A stretch of DNA of 41,829 bases from Cytophagales bacterium. Lineage in GTDB: Bacteria; Bacteroidota; Bacteroidia; Cytophagales; Cyclobacteriaceae. Position 1 is the first letter of the stretch. Every line of letters starts with the position of its first letter. Below are positions 28,515 through 37,115 of the stretch, piece by piece. Below the pieces are notes generated by a model. It saw only the letters and a list, made by a program, of their open reading frames with translations, was not told where the DNA came from and did not search any database. The stretch covers positions 1 to 41,829 of the forward strand of contig JAKSDO010000035.1 in NCBI GenBank assembly GCA_022360055.1. The letters are read 5' to 3'. A program made the translations under genes and the position numbers.

Positions 28515-28805
28515 GCTATGCACATAAGGGAAATATCACCGCAAGGAAAGTTTGAAATCAGGGAATACATTGCTTTTTGCTTCACATGTGTTTCCAAATC
28601 CCTTCCGTTAGAACAGCCAGTGACACTATTTAGAAGAAGTCCGTGAGTTCAAGGTAAAGGATATAGCTCAAATTATTGGCCAGACAGAAGCCACGGTGAA
28701 ATATTACTTGCATATGGATCGCAGCAAAATGGTTGAGGTCTTCGATCGCCGCGCTTCCTGATAAATAAAGAGGGCATTTGCCGTCAATGTACCGAGTTAA
28801 GTAAA
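28515..28805 (+). pseudogene. frameshifted sigma-70/ECF-like sigma factor remnant
   Basis: Three frames in succession give one protein: REYIAFCFTCVSKSLPLEQP, then EEVREFKVKDIAQIIGQTEA with TVKYYLHMDRSKMVEVFDRR, then LINKEGICRQCTEL. The middle block is a sigma region 4 helix-turn-helix and the last carries a CxxC. Two shifts (near 28630 and 28760) separate them, and region 2 is missing. It lies after the efflux operon and before the iron locus, with no clear link to either. Confidence 0.65.
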
Positions 28806-28813
28806 AAGTATCA

Positions 28814-28915
28814 TTTCGAACGGAGTGAGAAATCTGGTTCAATCAACAACGGGCCACCGCTAATAAGCCAGATCTCTCCTGACGTACCGATGACAGGGCA
28901 GGAGCCCACCGATGA
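28814..28915. repeat. intergenic inverted-repeat element
   Basis: GAGAAATCTGG at 28827-28837 pairs with CCAGATCTCTC at 28868-28878 (10 of 11 positions). The preceding TCATTTCGAACGGAGTGAG is of the kind seen scattered between genes in many Bacteroidota genomes. A 9-base direct repeat ACCGATGAC follows (near 28885 and 28908). It is probably a dispersed palindromic element. Confidence 0.5.
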
Positions 28916-29034
28916 CGTGTTTTATAATAATCTGTAAATCAAATAAATACACAAGACTACGTCATTCAGATTTGTGCGTTTTGAAAAAATGTCAGGTCTC
29001 GAAATAACACAAACGTCGTTTTTAATACAATAAT

Positions 29035-29052
29035 ATCCCAACAAGTTGGGAT
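29035..29052. promoter_or_regulatory. perfect palindrome at the -33 element of the iron operon
   Basis: ATCCCAACAAGTTGGGAT is an exact 8-bp inverted repeat with a two-base centre. Its last base is the first T of the TTG -33 element, so a bound protein could activate or block the promoter. No regulator gene is adjacent. Confidence 0.5.
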
Positions 29053-29082
29053 TGACAATTAGCCTGCCCGTACATACATTTG
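29052..29082 (+). promoter_or_regulatory. promoter of the siderophore uptake operon
   Basis: TTG at 29052-29054, a 20-base spacer, then TACATTTG at 29075-29082, an exact TAnnTTTG match. Transcription would start near 29090, giving a leader of about 28 bases. Confidence 0.55.
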
Positions 29083-29087
29083 CCACC

Positions 29088-29110
29088 TTATTTATAATTA
29101 GTCTAAATAA
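29088..29110. promoter_or_regulatory. Fur-box-like palindrome before the first gene
   Basis: TTATTTA and TAAATAA are exact inverted arms in a 23-base AT-rich site (18 of 22 paired positions symmetric) placed at the predicted transcription start and 7 bp before the ATG. The AT-rich TTTAGA/TCTAAA style resembles Bacteroidota Fur sites. Regulation by iron is inferred from this and from the operon content. Confidence 0.5.
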
Positions 29111-29117
29111 ATATAAA

Positions 29118-30173
29118 ATGATATTAAGAAAACATTTACTAGTCATATTCTCTATCCTCCTAACGTTTGGCTGTTCCGACTTTAAGGATGTCGAATATAC
29201 CGTACTTCTGCCAGACGCCGGAGAGGATATGGTATTTTTCACTGAGGGTAGTGGAACAACAATTTCTCTTGACGGCTCTTCTTCCTCGGATGTAAACAAT
29301 TTGGGATTTACGTATTTGTGGGAAATCGTCGAGTCACCCGAAGGCTCACAAATAGCTTTGGAAGGAGCAACTACGGCAACTCCGAAAGTAACTGTGGAGG
29401 AATCTCTTTCCGGTAGAATCACACTTTCAATGATTATAACCAGAGGTAAGCAACGCGCAAGAGATATGGTTAATGTCGATGTTAATCCTCAGTTGGCCGA
29501 TATACTCTTGGTTAATGGCATTGACAGCGATAATTCAGCAATACTTAGCATTCCCTCAGCAAATATCACCGGAAATGCAGTTCCCGGGCTTTCTGCCGAT
29601 GATACCTATTACAGCTTAAATCTTATCCAAAGCGCTGATGGAGATGGAAATGTAAAACTGGATGTCGAATTCAACGGCAGCACGCTTTCGTTGACTCAGA
29701 ACATGACTGCACTGGAAAGTTACACGCTATACCTGGTAGGCACACCAGATGCACCGGAATTAATAATTGTTCCAAAAAGGTATAATCAAAATACAATTCC
29801 TCCCAACCTCGTAGGGCTTGATGCCATCAACTTATCATCAGGTGTAGAAGATGTGATACTCTTGATTGATGCCACAGCTTTTGGATTTGGAATCCTTCCT
29901 GTCGATATCCTCTTCGGCAGTCTTGGAGTAGAAGAGTCATTTGGAGCACTGGACTATAAGGGAAATGCTGAAATACTTTTTCCAACCGGTACGATCGTAC
30001 CTCTGCCAATTTGGGCTACTGCCGGCGGAGAGCGGATTAGCAATGATGTGGCTATTACTTTAAACAATAAGGATAATGGTCAATTTGGGACTTTTATATT
30101 ATTCCCGTATGCATCCTCAGAACTTGGAAACAGGCTCGTCTTTCTGGACAACAGTGATTTGCTGCCCCAATAA
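29118..30173 (+). CDS. PKD-like domain lipoprotein of iron locus
   Basis: 351 residues from the ATG at 29118, chosen because it begins a clean lipoprotein signal (MILRKHLLVIFSILLTFGCS); a longer in-frame start at 29046 would run through the promoter. After the lipid Cys comes a PKD/Ig-like domain (LPDAGEDMVFFTEGSGTTIS, LDGSSSSD, FTYLWEIV, ending VNVDV). The following 220 residues resemble a DUF4397-like repeated beta domain, but I am not certain. It is first in the operon, 33 bp before the siderophore receptor. A surface partner of the receptor is likely (inference). Confidence 0.75.
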   Translation: MILRKHLLVIFSILLTFGCSDFKDVEYTVLLPDAGEDMVFFTEGSGTTISLDGSSSSDVNNLGFTYLWEIVESPEGSQIALEGATTATPKVTVEESLSGRITLSMIITRGKQRARDMVNVDVNPQLADILLVNGIDSDNSAILSIPSANITGNAVPGLSADDTYYSLNLIQSADGDGNVKLDVEFNGSTLSLTQNMTALESYTLYLVGTPDAPELIIVPKRYNQNTIPPNLVGLDAINLSSGVEDVILLIDATAFGFGILPVDILFGSLGVEESFGALDYKGNAEILFPTGTIVPLPIWATAGGERISNDVAITLNNKDNGQFGTFILFPYASSELGNRLVFLDNSDLLPQ

Positions 30174-30206
30174 ACCTTCTTTAATAACCTCAAAGATAAA
30201 TTTAAG

Positions 30207-32582
30207 ATGATTAGAATAATTACCTCATTTATATGGATAGTTGTAGCAACAGAGTTATTCGCTCAAAATGCTACGATAAGTGGAAAAATCACGAACGAAA
30301 AGGAAGGTGAGCCGGTTATTGGTGCAACGGTACTGCTAAAACCTTCATCATTGGGAGCAATTACAGATGTGGACGGGAATTACCGTATTAATCAGGTAAA
30401 AACAGGTAATTACACCATCGAAGTTTCTTCCTTAGGTTACGAGCTATTCGAGAAGGAAGTGTCGATTAGTCGAGGAGAACAAATTGAAGTCAATGCTGAG
30501 CTGGTCGAATCTGATTTCACGCTTCAGGAGGTGGAAATAGTAGGAAGAACAGCCACGGATTATGTTCCGGATATTACATTTTCAGGGACCAGAACAGGGG
30601 CTGCAATCAAGGAAATACCTCAAAGTATTGCCGTGCTCAATAAAGAAATTATGACGGATCAGCAAATTTTCAGGGTCAACGAAATCGGTGACAACGTCGC
30701 CGGGGTCACACAATACCGTCCCGATCAATTTACTTCCAGAGGATTTAGCATCAGGCAGGATTATCTTAATGGCAACCGGGCAATTATGACCGCTGATTTC
30801 TCCACACCTTCAGTGACCAGTCATTATGAAAGAGTGGAGGTTATTAAAGGTCCGGCTGCAGCATTGTTTGGCAATAGCTCGCCGGGTGGAATCATCAACG
30901 CTGTAACCAAAAAGCCTCTAGAAAATCGACGCGCATCAGCAAGCTTTACAGTAGGAAGCTTTAATACCTATCGTTCAACGTTGGATATCACTGGCCCGGT
31001 CCTGGAAGAAGAAAAGCTGCTTTACCGCCTTAATGTTGCCTGGGAGAATGCCGAGACATTTAGAGATTTTCAACACAATCGAGGTCTGCTGATTGCTCCT
31101 TCCGTCTCCTATTTACCTGATGAAAAAACCAGCATTAACATAGACTTGGTGAGTTCTCACACGAATGATCAAGCAGGCGTTGACCGAGGAATGCCGGTTT
31201 TGCAAGGCGATTTATTTGCCTTGCCGATAAGCTTTAATACCGCGGAGCCTTTTGACAATCGACAAAACACAAACACGCTGCTAACCATCAGTGCCAACAG
31301 AAAATTTACTGATTTTCTTTCAATCAATGCCTCTTATTCAAGAACGGATTTCAGTCAAAACTTTTTAGAGACCCGATCTTCCAACCGTTTTACGGATGAT
31401 GGATCAGAGCTGATTCGAAGCGTTAACGATCGGATAACTAATGCCAATTCGAATTTTATTAATGCTTATTTAGTAGGAAAATTCAATACCGGAGCTGCAG
31501 TTAAACATGAGGCCTTATTGGGATTTGATTATTTCAGCGGAGATCAGAAATCTACCACCAGAAGCGCCACCGGTGAAGCTAACGGAGTGCCAAATCTTGT
31601 TTTCAGCGATCGCCTGGTCTTTGACGATCTGGATAAACTGCAAATCAGTTTAAGTGCCGTGCCATCATCTTTTAATATAGATAATAGTTATCGTGCGATT
31701 TACTTACAGGACCTGATCAGAATTGGTGAAAAGCTCAATATTTTGGCGGGTCTGCGGTACGAGGAGCTGGACCAGGATGGATTGCAAGGCGATGGTGTAG
31801 ACTTGTCTGATGCTGTGGACAATAATGTTTACCTGCCAAGATTTGGGATTACCTATAAATTGACAAAAAATGTCAATCTTTTTGCGAGTTATTCCGAATC
31901 ATTTAATCTGCAAAATGTTCCAAGCGCTGTCAACACCGTTGAGCCGGATGAAACGATAAAACCGCTGACAAGTGATCAAATTGAATTTGGCACGAAGACA
32001 AGCTTCTTCAATGATCGATTGCTTGCTCAGGTCTCATTATATCACATCAATCAGAGTGGCCGGTTGATCGAGGACCCTTCGTTTTCCGGAGGCATTATTC
32101 GCTTAATACAACTGGGGGAAGAGTCAAGTCAAGGAATTGAGCTCGATGTAACAGGCAGCATCCTACCTAACCTATCCGTGACCGCAAATTACGCATACAA
32201 CGAAGTTCAAATCATCGATGATAGGGAAGATATTTCGCTTCTCAGCCTTGAAAACAACAACCCTCGGCATACCGCAGGTTTTTGGGGAAAATATACGGTC
32301 GTTGACGGGTTCTTCCAAAATCTGGGATTTGGTCTGGGAGGAGCCTACTCCAGCGAAAGCCAGACGGTTGATTCCTCGCCAAACCTGATTGAAAATACAA
32401 TCGTTTTTCCAAGCTACTTTATAGCTAAAGGGGCTGTATATTATCAATACCGCGGAGCCAAGTTGTCGGTCAATATCAATAACCTCTTTGATGAAAGGTA
32501 TTTTATTGGCGGGTTGAATGCCGGCAGGGTTTTCCCCGGTGCACCTCGTAACTTTCTTGCTACGATTAGCTACACGTTTTAG
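30207..32582 (+). CDS. TonB-dependent siderophore receptor
   Basis: 791 residues. Signal peptide, CarboxypepD_reg-like domain at about 24-100 (ISGKITNEKEGEPVIGATVL), plug with IKEIPQSIAVLNKEIM, FTSRGFSIRQDYLNG and VEVIKGPAAALFGNSSPGGI, then a 22-strand-type barrel ending in ISYTF. The IPQS and SRGF motifs are those of the siderophore-receptor group (FhuA/FpvA type). Its neighbours, two PepSY proteins and small membrane proteins, fit ferric-siderophore import with reductive release at the inner membrane. The siderophore cannot be predicted. Confidence 0.92.
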   Translation: MIRIITSFIWIVVATELFAQNATISGKITNEKEGEPVIGATVLLKPSSLGAITDVDGNYRINQVKTGNYTIEVSSLGYELFEKEVSISRGEQIEVNAELVESDFTLQEVEIVGRTATDYVPDITFSGTRTGAAIKEIPQSIAVLNKEIMTDQQIFRVNEIGDNVAGVTQYRPDQFTSRGFSIRQDYLNGNRAIMTADFSTPSVTSHYERVEVIKGPAAALFGNSSPGGIINAVTKKPLENRRASASFTVGSFNTYRSTLDITGPVLEEEKLLYRLNVAWENAETFRDFQHNRGLLIAPSVSYLPDEKTSINIDLVSSHTNDQAGVDRGMPVLQGDLFALPISFNTAEPFDNRQNTNTLLTISANRKFTDFLSINASYSRTDFSQNFLETRSSNRFTDDGSELIRSVNDRITNANSNFINAYLVGKFNTGAAVKHEALLGFDYFSGDQKSTTRSATGEANGVPNLVFSDRLVFDDLDKLQISLSAVPSSFNIDNSYRAIYLQDLIRIGEKLNILAGLRYEELDQDGLQGDGVDLSDAVDNNVYLPRFGITYKLTKNVNLFASYSESFNLQNVPSAVNTVEPDETIKPLTSDQIEFGTKTSFFNDRLLAQVSLYHINQSGRLIEDPSFSGGIIRLIQLGEESSQGIELDVTGSILPNLSVTANYAYNEVQIIDDREDISLLSLENNNPRHTAGFWGKYTVVDGFFQNLGFGLGGAYSSESQTVDSSPNLIENTIVFPSYFIAKGAVYYQYRGAKLSVNINNLFDERYFIGGLNAGRVFPGAPRNFLATISYTF

Positions 32583-32587
32583 TAGTC

Positions 32588-33940
32588 ATGTCACAGCAGG
32601 CACGGTCTGACAAGGAGCGTACGGCCCACAAAAAAATGTGGGTCGTACATAATTGGGTGGGGCTTTATGCGGGAGTTGTAATTGCCGTGCTGAGTTTGAC
32701 CGGTGTTGTGGCTTTATTTAAGCATGAAATTGATGAAGGGCTAAATCCTTCACTTTACAAAGTAACGCCAGGAGAACACTATACATCGATAATCCCAATC
32801 ATAGATAGCCTCAGGAATGTGTATGGAGCTGAAAATCATTATCAGGTAAAAGTCTCGCCGAGGAGCGACAAAAGCTGGTCGGCAGGTTTTTTAGAGTCAA
32901 GCGGCCCATTGTCCTATAAAGACTGGGAAATCTTTTTTAATCCATATACCGGTAAAATATTAGGAAAGCGTGATTACGCGAAATCCTTAGGATATGCGAT
33001 CCGAAATATCCATGTACGCCTCTACGAAGGTCTATACGGGCGACAAATTGTGGGTTTAGCTGGAATTGCTTTACTCATTTCAACTGTCACCGGATTTTGG
33101 ATCTATGGCGGGTTTATGAAAAAACAACTGTTTGGGGTAATTCGAACAAAGAACCTGCGGATCAAGATGGCCGATTACCATAAGCTGATCGGTATTACCA
33201 CCTTGTTGTTTAACTTGGTGATTGCCATTACCGGGGCATGGCTGGGCTTACAGGCTTATTTGCAACCGGTAGTTGTCGGCGACCGCCCGGGCACTTATAA
33301 ACCCGATGAGCCGGTATTGAGCAAGGAAGAGGATGCCAGCTTTTCAATCGATTTTACAGCAGCTTATAAACAAGCCAGAGTCTTATTTCCGGAATTAAAG
33401 CCCAGGTATATGATGCCATCGACCGACGGAAGCAGAACACTTACCATCATGGGGTCCGTGCCGCGGACTGCTTTTGAAAGAGAAAAATTCTTGCTCACTC
33501 TTGACAAAAAAGACCTTTCCGAGGTTTATCGTTACGATATCCGGAATGCACCCCTGGGAGATAAAGTATTTTACATTCAGGAGTCCATGCATTTTGGCGA
33601 TTACGCTGGGATTTGGCTCAAAATCTTATATGCGTTTTTCGGAATAACATCGGGATTTTTGTCCCTGACCGGTTTTATTATTTATTTGAAAAGGACAGAA
33701 AAGGGCAGAAGAGACAAACCCAAATTTGTCGAATTAAAGCCTCTTTTATTGCGATGGACGGCAGTGATTTTAATAATCTGTACTTTTTTAATCTCATTAA
33801 ATGTAACTTTTGGGGTAGTGGTGCCCAGCCTTATTGTGATTGTCTCCCTGTACGCATCCATTCTATTTCTAGTAATCAGAGCGTTGGTGCTATACACCAA
33901 GCGCAGAAAACTTCGTAATGTTGCCTCCAACCATGAGTAA
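32588..33940 (+). CDS. PepSY-associated membrane protein, probable ferric-siderophore reductase
   Basis: 450 residues, with transmembrane segments near 20-45 (HNWVGLYAGVVIAVLSLTGV), 150-172, 200-225, 350-375 and a C-terminal pair. Between them is a PepSY-like periplasmic part. Conserved His residues (HNWVG, IRNIHVRLYEG, YHKLIG, SMHFGDYAG) fit haem-binding sites of PepSY_TM proteins such as FoxB/PiuB-type siderophore reductases. It starts 5 bp after the receptor stop, and overlaps the next gene by 8 bp, so translation is probably coupled. Confidence 0.85.
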   Translation: MSQQARSDKERTAHKKMWVVHNWVGLYAGVVIAVLSLTGVVALFKHEIDEGLNPSLYKVTPGEHYTSIIPIIDSLRNVYGAENHYQVKVSPRSDKSWSAGFLESSGPLSYKDWEIFFNPYTGKILGKRDYAKSLGYAIRNIHVRLYEGLYGRQIVGLAGIALLISTVTGFWIYGGFMKKQLFGVIRTKNLRIKMADYHKLIGITTLLFNLVIAITGAWLGLQAYLQPVVVGDRPGTYKPDEPVLSKEEDASFSIDFTAAYKQARVLFPELKPRYMMPSTDGSRTLTIMGSVPRTAFEREKFLLTLDKKDLSEVYRYDIRNAPLGDKVFYIQESMHFGDYAGIWLKILYAFFGITSGFLSLTGFIIYLKRTEKGRRDKPKFVELKPLLLRWTAVILIICTFLISLNVTFGVVVPSLIVIVSLYASILFLVIRALVLYTKRRKLRNVASNHE

Positions 33941-34256
33941 ATTAACCTATAGATTTAGCAAGCTGGATGAACATTTTCTTATTCCCGTAGCCTGGATGTT
34001 AATGGTTGCTGTCAACATATGCGGAATCTATCTAGTGAACGAGTACTTGAAGCCTTCCTACTATTTCAAAGAATTTTACGGATGGGATACCGATCAAATG
34101 TTGGCCTACAAAAACAATGTACGCACATTTATTTTGACCTTTATAGGCCTGATTGCCGGATTCTTTGTTTCATTAAGGATCAGGAAAAGATGGTTGTATT
34201 TGACTTTCTTAGTAGTTGAAGTACTTTTTTTATTTCAATTTAGAGTCATACTGTGA
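33933..34256 (+). CDS. small four-helix membrane protein of iron operon
   Basis: 107 residues from the ATG at 33933, which overlaps the previous stop as ATGAGTAA. An ATG 15 bases upstream is possible but adds only MLPPT. Three or four hydrophobic segments are visible (AWMLMVAVNICGIYLVNEYL, TFILTFIGLIAGFFVSL, YLTFLVVEVLFLF). I do not recognise the family. Its place between two PepSY genes suggests an accessory to siderophore reduction. Confidence 0.7.
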   Translation: MSKLTYRFSKLDEHFLIPVAWMLMVAVNICGIYLVNEYLKPSYYFKEFYGWDTDQMLAYKNNVRTFILTFIGLIAGFFVSLRIRKRWLYLTFLVVEVLFLFQFRVIL

Positions 34257-34289
34257 AACGAATTTTCTTGAGCTAAACATATTTACCAT

Positions 34290-34619
34290 ATGATAAGTCT
34301 TGCCTCTCTTTTATTATTACTGTCTGTTTGGTGTTTGTATATCGCGGCCGAACGGTTGGAACTGGAAGTGAAAGGCCCGGCAGCTCGACTGACCGAACAT
34401 CCAAAGCTGACGAGGATACTCAGTGTTTTGTTTTGCATTGGGGGTACTGTACTGCTCATCAGAGTATTTGGGCTTGCAACCGGAGCATTGGCATCCTTGT
34501 CGATTTGGACAAGGATTGCCGGTTTGATTGTGTTGTTTGCACCATTTAATAAAATCAAAATAATTCCAGTAGCAGTTATACTTGTTGCGGTAATTATTGT
34601 TGAACTGATATTCCGATAA
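34290..34619 (+). CDS. small membrane protein, DUF3325-like
   Basis: 109 residues with three transmembrane helices (SLASLLLLLSVWCLYIAAER, ILSVLFCIGGTVLLIRVFG, IIPVAVILVAVIIVELIF). The first helix followed by AAERLELEVKG and the small size resemble the DUF3325 proteins that sit beside PepSY genes in proteobacterial iron loci. The similarity is by pattern only. Confidence 0.65.
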   Translation: MISLASLLLLLSVWCLYIAAERLELEVKGPAARLTEHPKLTRILSVLFCIGGTVLLIRVFGLATGALASLSIWTRIAGLIVLFAPFNKIKIIPVAVILVAVIIVELIFR

Positions 34620-34635
34620 ATCTTAACCGATTGCT

Positions 34636-34923
34636 ATGCCTGCGAATAAGAAATACCTAATCTCCTCTCCATGGACCAAGACTGGCAAGATCATCGCATC
34701 CATACTAGGTGCATGGCTGGTGTCATTGTCATTTCACATGGCTTTGGCGCTTTGGATTGATATGAAAAGTGTGCTGGTGACATCGGCTTATTCGATCTTT
34801 ATCGTTTGGTCATTGTTAATGCTGGTCGTGTACTGGATAAAAAGCCCCTGGAAAGTATGGGGAATATTTTTGTTATCATTGATCATATGCATTCTCGCTA
34901 TATATTTCGGTAAAACCCTCTAA
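34636..34923 (+). CDS. small membrane protein, DUF3649-like iron-uptake protein
   Basis: 95 residues, three transmembrane helices: IIASILGAWLVSLSFHMALA, TSAYSIFIVWSLLMLVVYWI, and WGIFLLSLIICILAIYFG. The pattern and position fit the DUF3649-type iron-uptake proteins that precede a PepSY gene. It ends one codon before the following gene's alternative TTG start, and 13 bp before its ATG. Confidence 0.7.
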   Translation: MPANKKYLISSPWTKTGKIIASILGAWLVSLSFHMALALWIDMKSVLVTSAYSIFIVWSLLMLVVYWIKSPWKVWGIFLLSLIICILAIYFGKTL

Positions 34924-34936
34924 ATTGAAAAACAAG

Positions 34937-36640
34937 ATGTCTAAGGAATCAAAGAGCAACCGGGACTACAATGTCTTTTTCAATACCCATACCGTTAGCG
35001 GTATTGTCATCAGTGTGGGATTGTATATTATTTTCTTCGCCGGGGCATTTGCAATTTTTACTCAAAACATCAACCGCTGGGAGACCAATACGAAGGAAAT
35101 ACCATATCCAACGGATATGGATTATGAAAAAGCGCTGGATATTGCCATCCAAGAAGGATACGAATTAGAAGGACGCTCTATTTTAGTCAGGTATATTAAT
35201 AATCACATGCCACATATCCAGGTGCGCGCGCGGGCCCTCAAAACGGATAAGGATCATCTGCCAGAGGGCCGGAAGCAGCCAGATGTCAAGGCAACCGGCC
35301 CCATCTCATTGAGGCTGGATCCTGTGACTTATGAGAACATGGAGGAAAAGTACAACGCCGAATATGTCCAATTGGGTACGTTCCTATATCAGTTACACTT
35401 TCTTGATCCCATCATTCCAACCTTTGGTATCTACATATCCGGACTAATATCGCTTTTCTTCTTATTCGCAATACTGACCGGTCTGATCATTCATTGGAAC
35501 AAAATTATCAGCAACTTCTTTACCTTTAGGCTCAGGGCTAGTGTCAAAAACCTCTGGACGGATGGACATACGGCACTAGGTGTAATAGGATTTCCGTTTC
35601 AGTTTATGTATGCTGTAACGGGATGCTTCTATGGACTTTCCATTGTTATCCTTCTACCATCTGTACTGGTGCTATTCGATGGAGATCGGGATAAAATGTT
35701 TGGCGCGGTCTCTCCGACCTACAGGCAGTATGAAAGGCAACACGTTCGCCTGGAAAACCGTGCCAATGTTAACGAACTGGTGCAACAAACCATTCAAAAA
35801 AATGGTACCGAAAACCTGGAATTCGTTACGGTCACATTAAGCAATTACCTGGATGAAAATGCCCATGCCTCCGTGGTCCTTAGATATCATAGTGATTCCG
35901 ATTTTTTTTCCAATACCTATTCGATCTATAAATTGAGTGATGGCAGCCTGGTAGAAGAAAAGAAACCAGACGAGAATACCTATCATGAAAGCGTATTGCT
36001 TACCATGGGCAAACTCCATTTTGCAGAATTTGGTGGCTATCTTATCAAGTCCGTGTATTTCATACTGGCGCTACTTACCTGCTTTGTGATTCTTTCCGGA
36101 GTGATGATATGGCTGGCTGCCCGCGACAAAAAAATCTACGAAGACAAGAGGAAGTTCAATCAAAATGTCGGAGCGATATATATAGGTTCAACTCTTGGTT
36201 TATATCCGGCGATAGCCTTGATGTTTTTGATGACCAAAGTGATTCCAATGGATATGTCTGATCGATATTTGATCATCAAAGCAGTCTTCTTTGTGTTTTG
36301 GGCAGGATATACTGTTTATGCCTTTTTTATTAAAAATACTTTCAAAATTAATCGAAACGCCATGTATCTGGCTGGAGCCATGGGAATCCTAATCCCATTT
36401 ATTAACGGTATCAGCACAGGCCTTTGGTTCTGGAGATCATTACCTTTGGGTTACGTCGATTCGTTTTATGTGGATTTCGCCTGGTTGATCATGGGTGTGA
36501 TTACCTTGCTTTCAACGCGAAAATTCAAACCGCTTACAACAAACAATAAGCAAAAGACCACAAAAGGAGTGGTTAAAAGTATGACCAAGAAAAAGATACA
36601 AGAAGGGGAGCCCGTACTTTCAGCCAACACGACAAGGTAA
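34937..36640 (+). CDS. large PepSY-domain membrane protein (iron-uptake reductase type)
   Basis: 567 residues from the ATG at 34937; a TTG twelve bases upstream is in frame but less likely. PepSY_TM architecture: FFNTHTVSGIVISVGLYIIF at the N-terminus, a periplasmic PepSY segment, FGIYISGLISLFFLFAILTG, TDGHTALGVIGFPFQFMYAV, and SVYFILALLTCFVILSGVMI with LHFAEFGGYL before it. Four more helices follow to about residue 545, so this one is longer than the first PepSY protein. Paired His residues suggest haem binding. It ends the iron operon. Confidence 0.85.
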   Translation: MSKESKSNRDYNVFFNTHTVSGIVISVGLYIIFFAGAFAIFTQNINRWETNTKEIPYPTDMDYEKALDIAIQEGYELEGRSILVRYINNHMPHIQVRARALKTDKDHLPEGRKQPDVKATGPISLRLDPVTYENMEEKYNAEYVQLGTFLYQLHFLDPIIPTFGIYISGLISLFFLFAILTGLIIHWNKIISNFFTFRLRASVKNLWTDGHTALGVIGFPFQFMYAVTGCFYGLSIVILLPSVLVLFDGDRDKMFGAVSPTYRQYERQHVRLENRANVNELVQQTIQKNGTENLEFVTVTLSNYLDENAHASVVLRYHSDSDFFSNTYSIYKLSDGSLVEEKKPDENTYHESVLLTMGKLHFAEFGGYLIKSVYFILALLTCFVILSGVMIWLAARDKKIYEDKRKFNQNVGAIYIGSTLGLYPAIALMFLMTKVIPMDMSDRYLIIKAVFFVFWAGYTVYAFFIKNTFKINRNAMYLAGAMGILIPFINGISTGLWFWRSLPLGYVDSFYVDFAWLIMGVITLLSTRKFKPLTTNNKQKTTKGVVKSMTKKKIQEGEPVLSANTTR

Positions 36641-37115
36641 CGGACAACCAGGTTACCATGGATACCCTTTTTGAGAACGAATGGTTTTTGTACTCAGCCA
36701 AATCTTATAATGAATACTTGCATTTGGCCAGGTATAAGGTTTAAAAGCTGGCCATCCAAATTCTTATACACAACCTTCCTGTATATATGAACCATCACTT
36801 GGTATAGCCCATATATTCAATGCCTTCTAATTTTGATACCTTAAGTATATAGGCTGATATCAATTTGCGAAAAGATCTGCACGTATCCTTTTTGCTCATA
36901 GCAGACCTGTTTTTAAAATCCTGGAATTCCATTATAAAAACTTTTTACAATAACTCATTTTTGAAACGATGCCAGCAGCCGTTAAACAGCTACAACAGAT
37001 TAATATTTTACCTACAAAATATATTTTACTGGTAAAGTAAATTATTTTATTTTACTTTTAAAAGTATTTTTAATGGTAAAATAAAATACTATCTTTATGA
37101 TGAGATTTTGAGGTT
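36641..37115. other. intergenic region, no firm gene
   Basis: About 475 bp. A 28-codon frame at 36658-36744 (+) starts MDTLFENEWFLYSAK, and a 34-codon frame at 36795-36899 (-) starts MSKKDTCRSFRKLISAYILK. Both look coding-like in composition but match nothing I know and may be remnants. The last 110 bp form the palindrome cluster described for 37006-37080. Confidence 0.4.
37006..37080. promoter_or_regulatory. cluster of TTTAC/GTAAA palindromes before the CGNR gene
   Basis: Within 75 bp there are TTTTACC (37006-37012), the dyad TTTACTGGTAAA (37025-37036), the perfect palindrome TACTTTTAAAAGTA (37053-37066) and GGTAAA (37075-37080). AGTAAA and TTTACT also pair across 37036-37056. A degenerate -7-like TATCTTTA lies at 37090-37097. 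The cluster is placed for autoregulation by the CGNR protein. Confidence 0.45.

Noticed and set aside
28600-28780. Programmed frameshifting in the sigma-like sequence
   Set aside because: Two separate shifts, a missing region 2 and no start codon fit decay better; no slippery site was evident.
29046-29117. Longer start for the PKD-like lipoprotein
   Set aside because: It would place the promoter and Fur-like site inside the gene and bury the lipoprotein signal; the ATG at 29118 explains all three.
34925-34936. TTG start for the long PepSY protein
   Set aside because: An ATG four codons later gives normal spacing and loses nothing recognisable.
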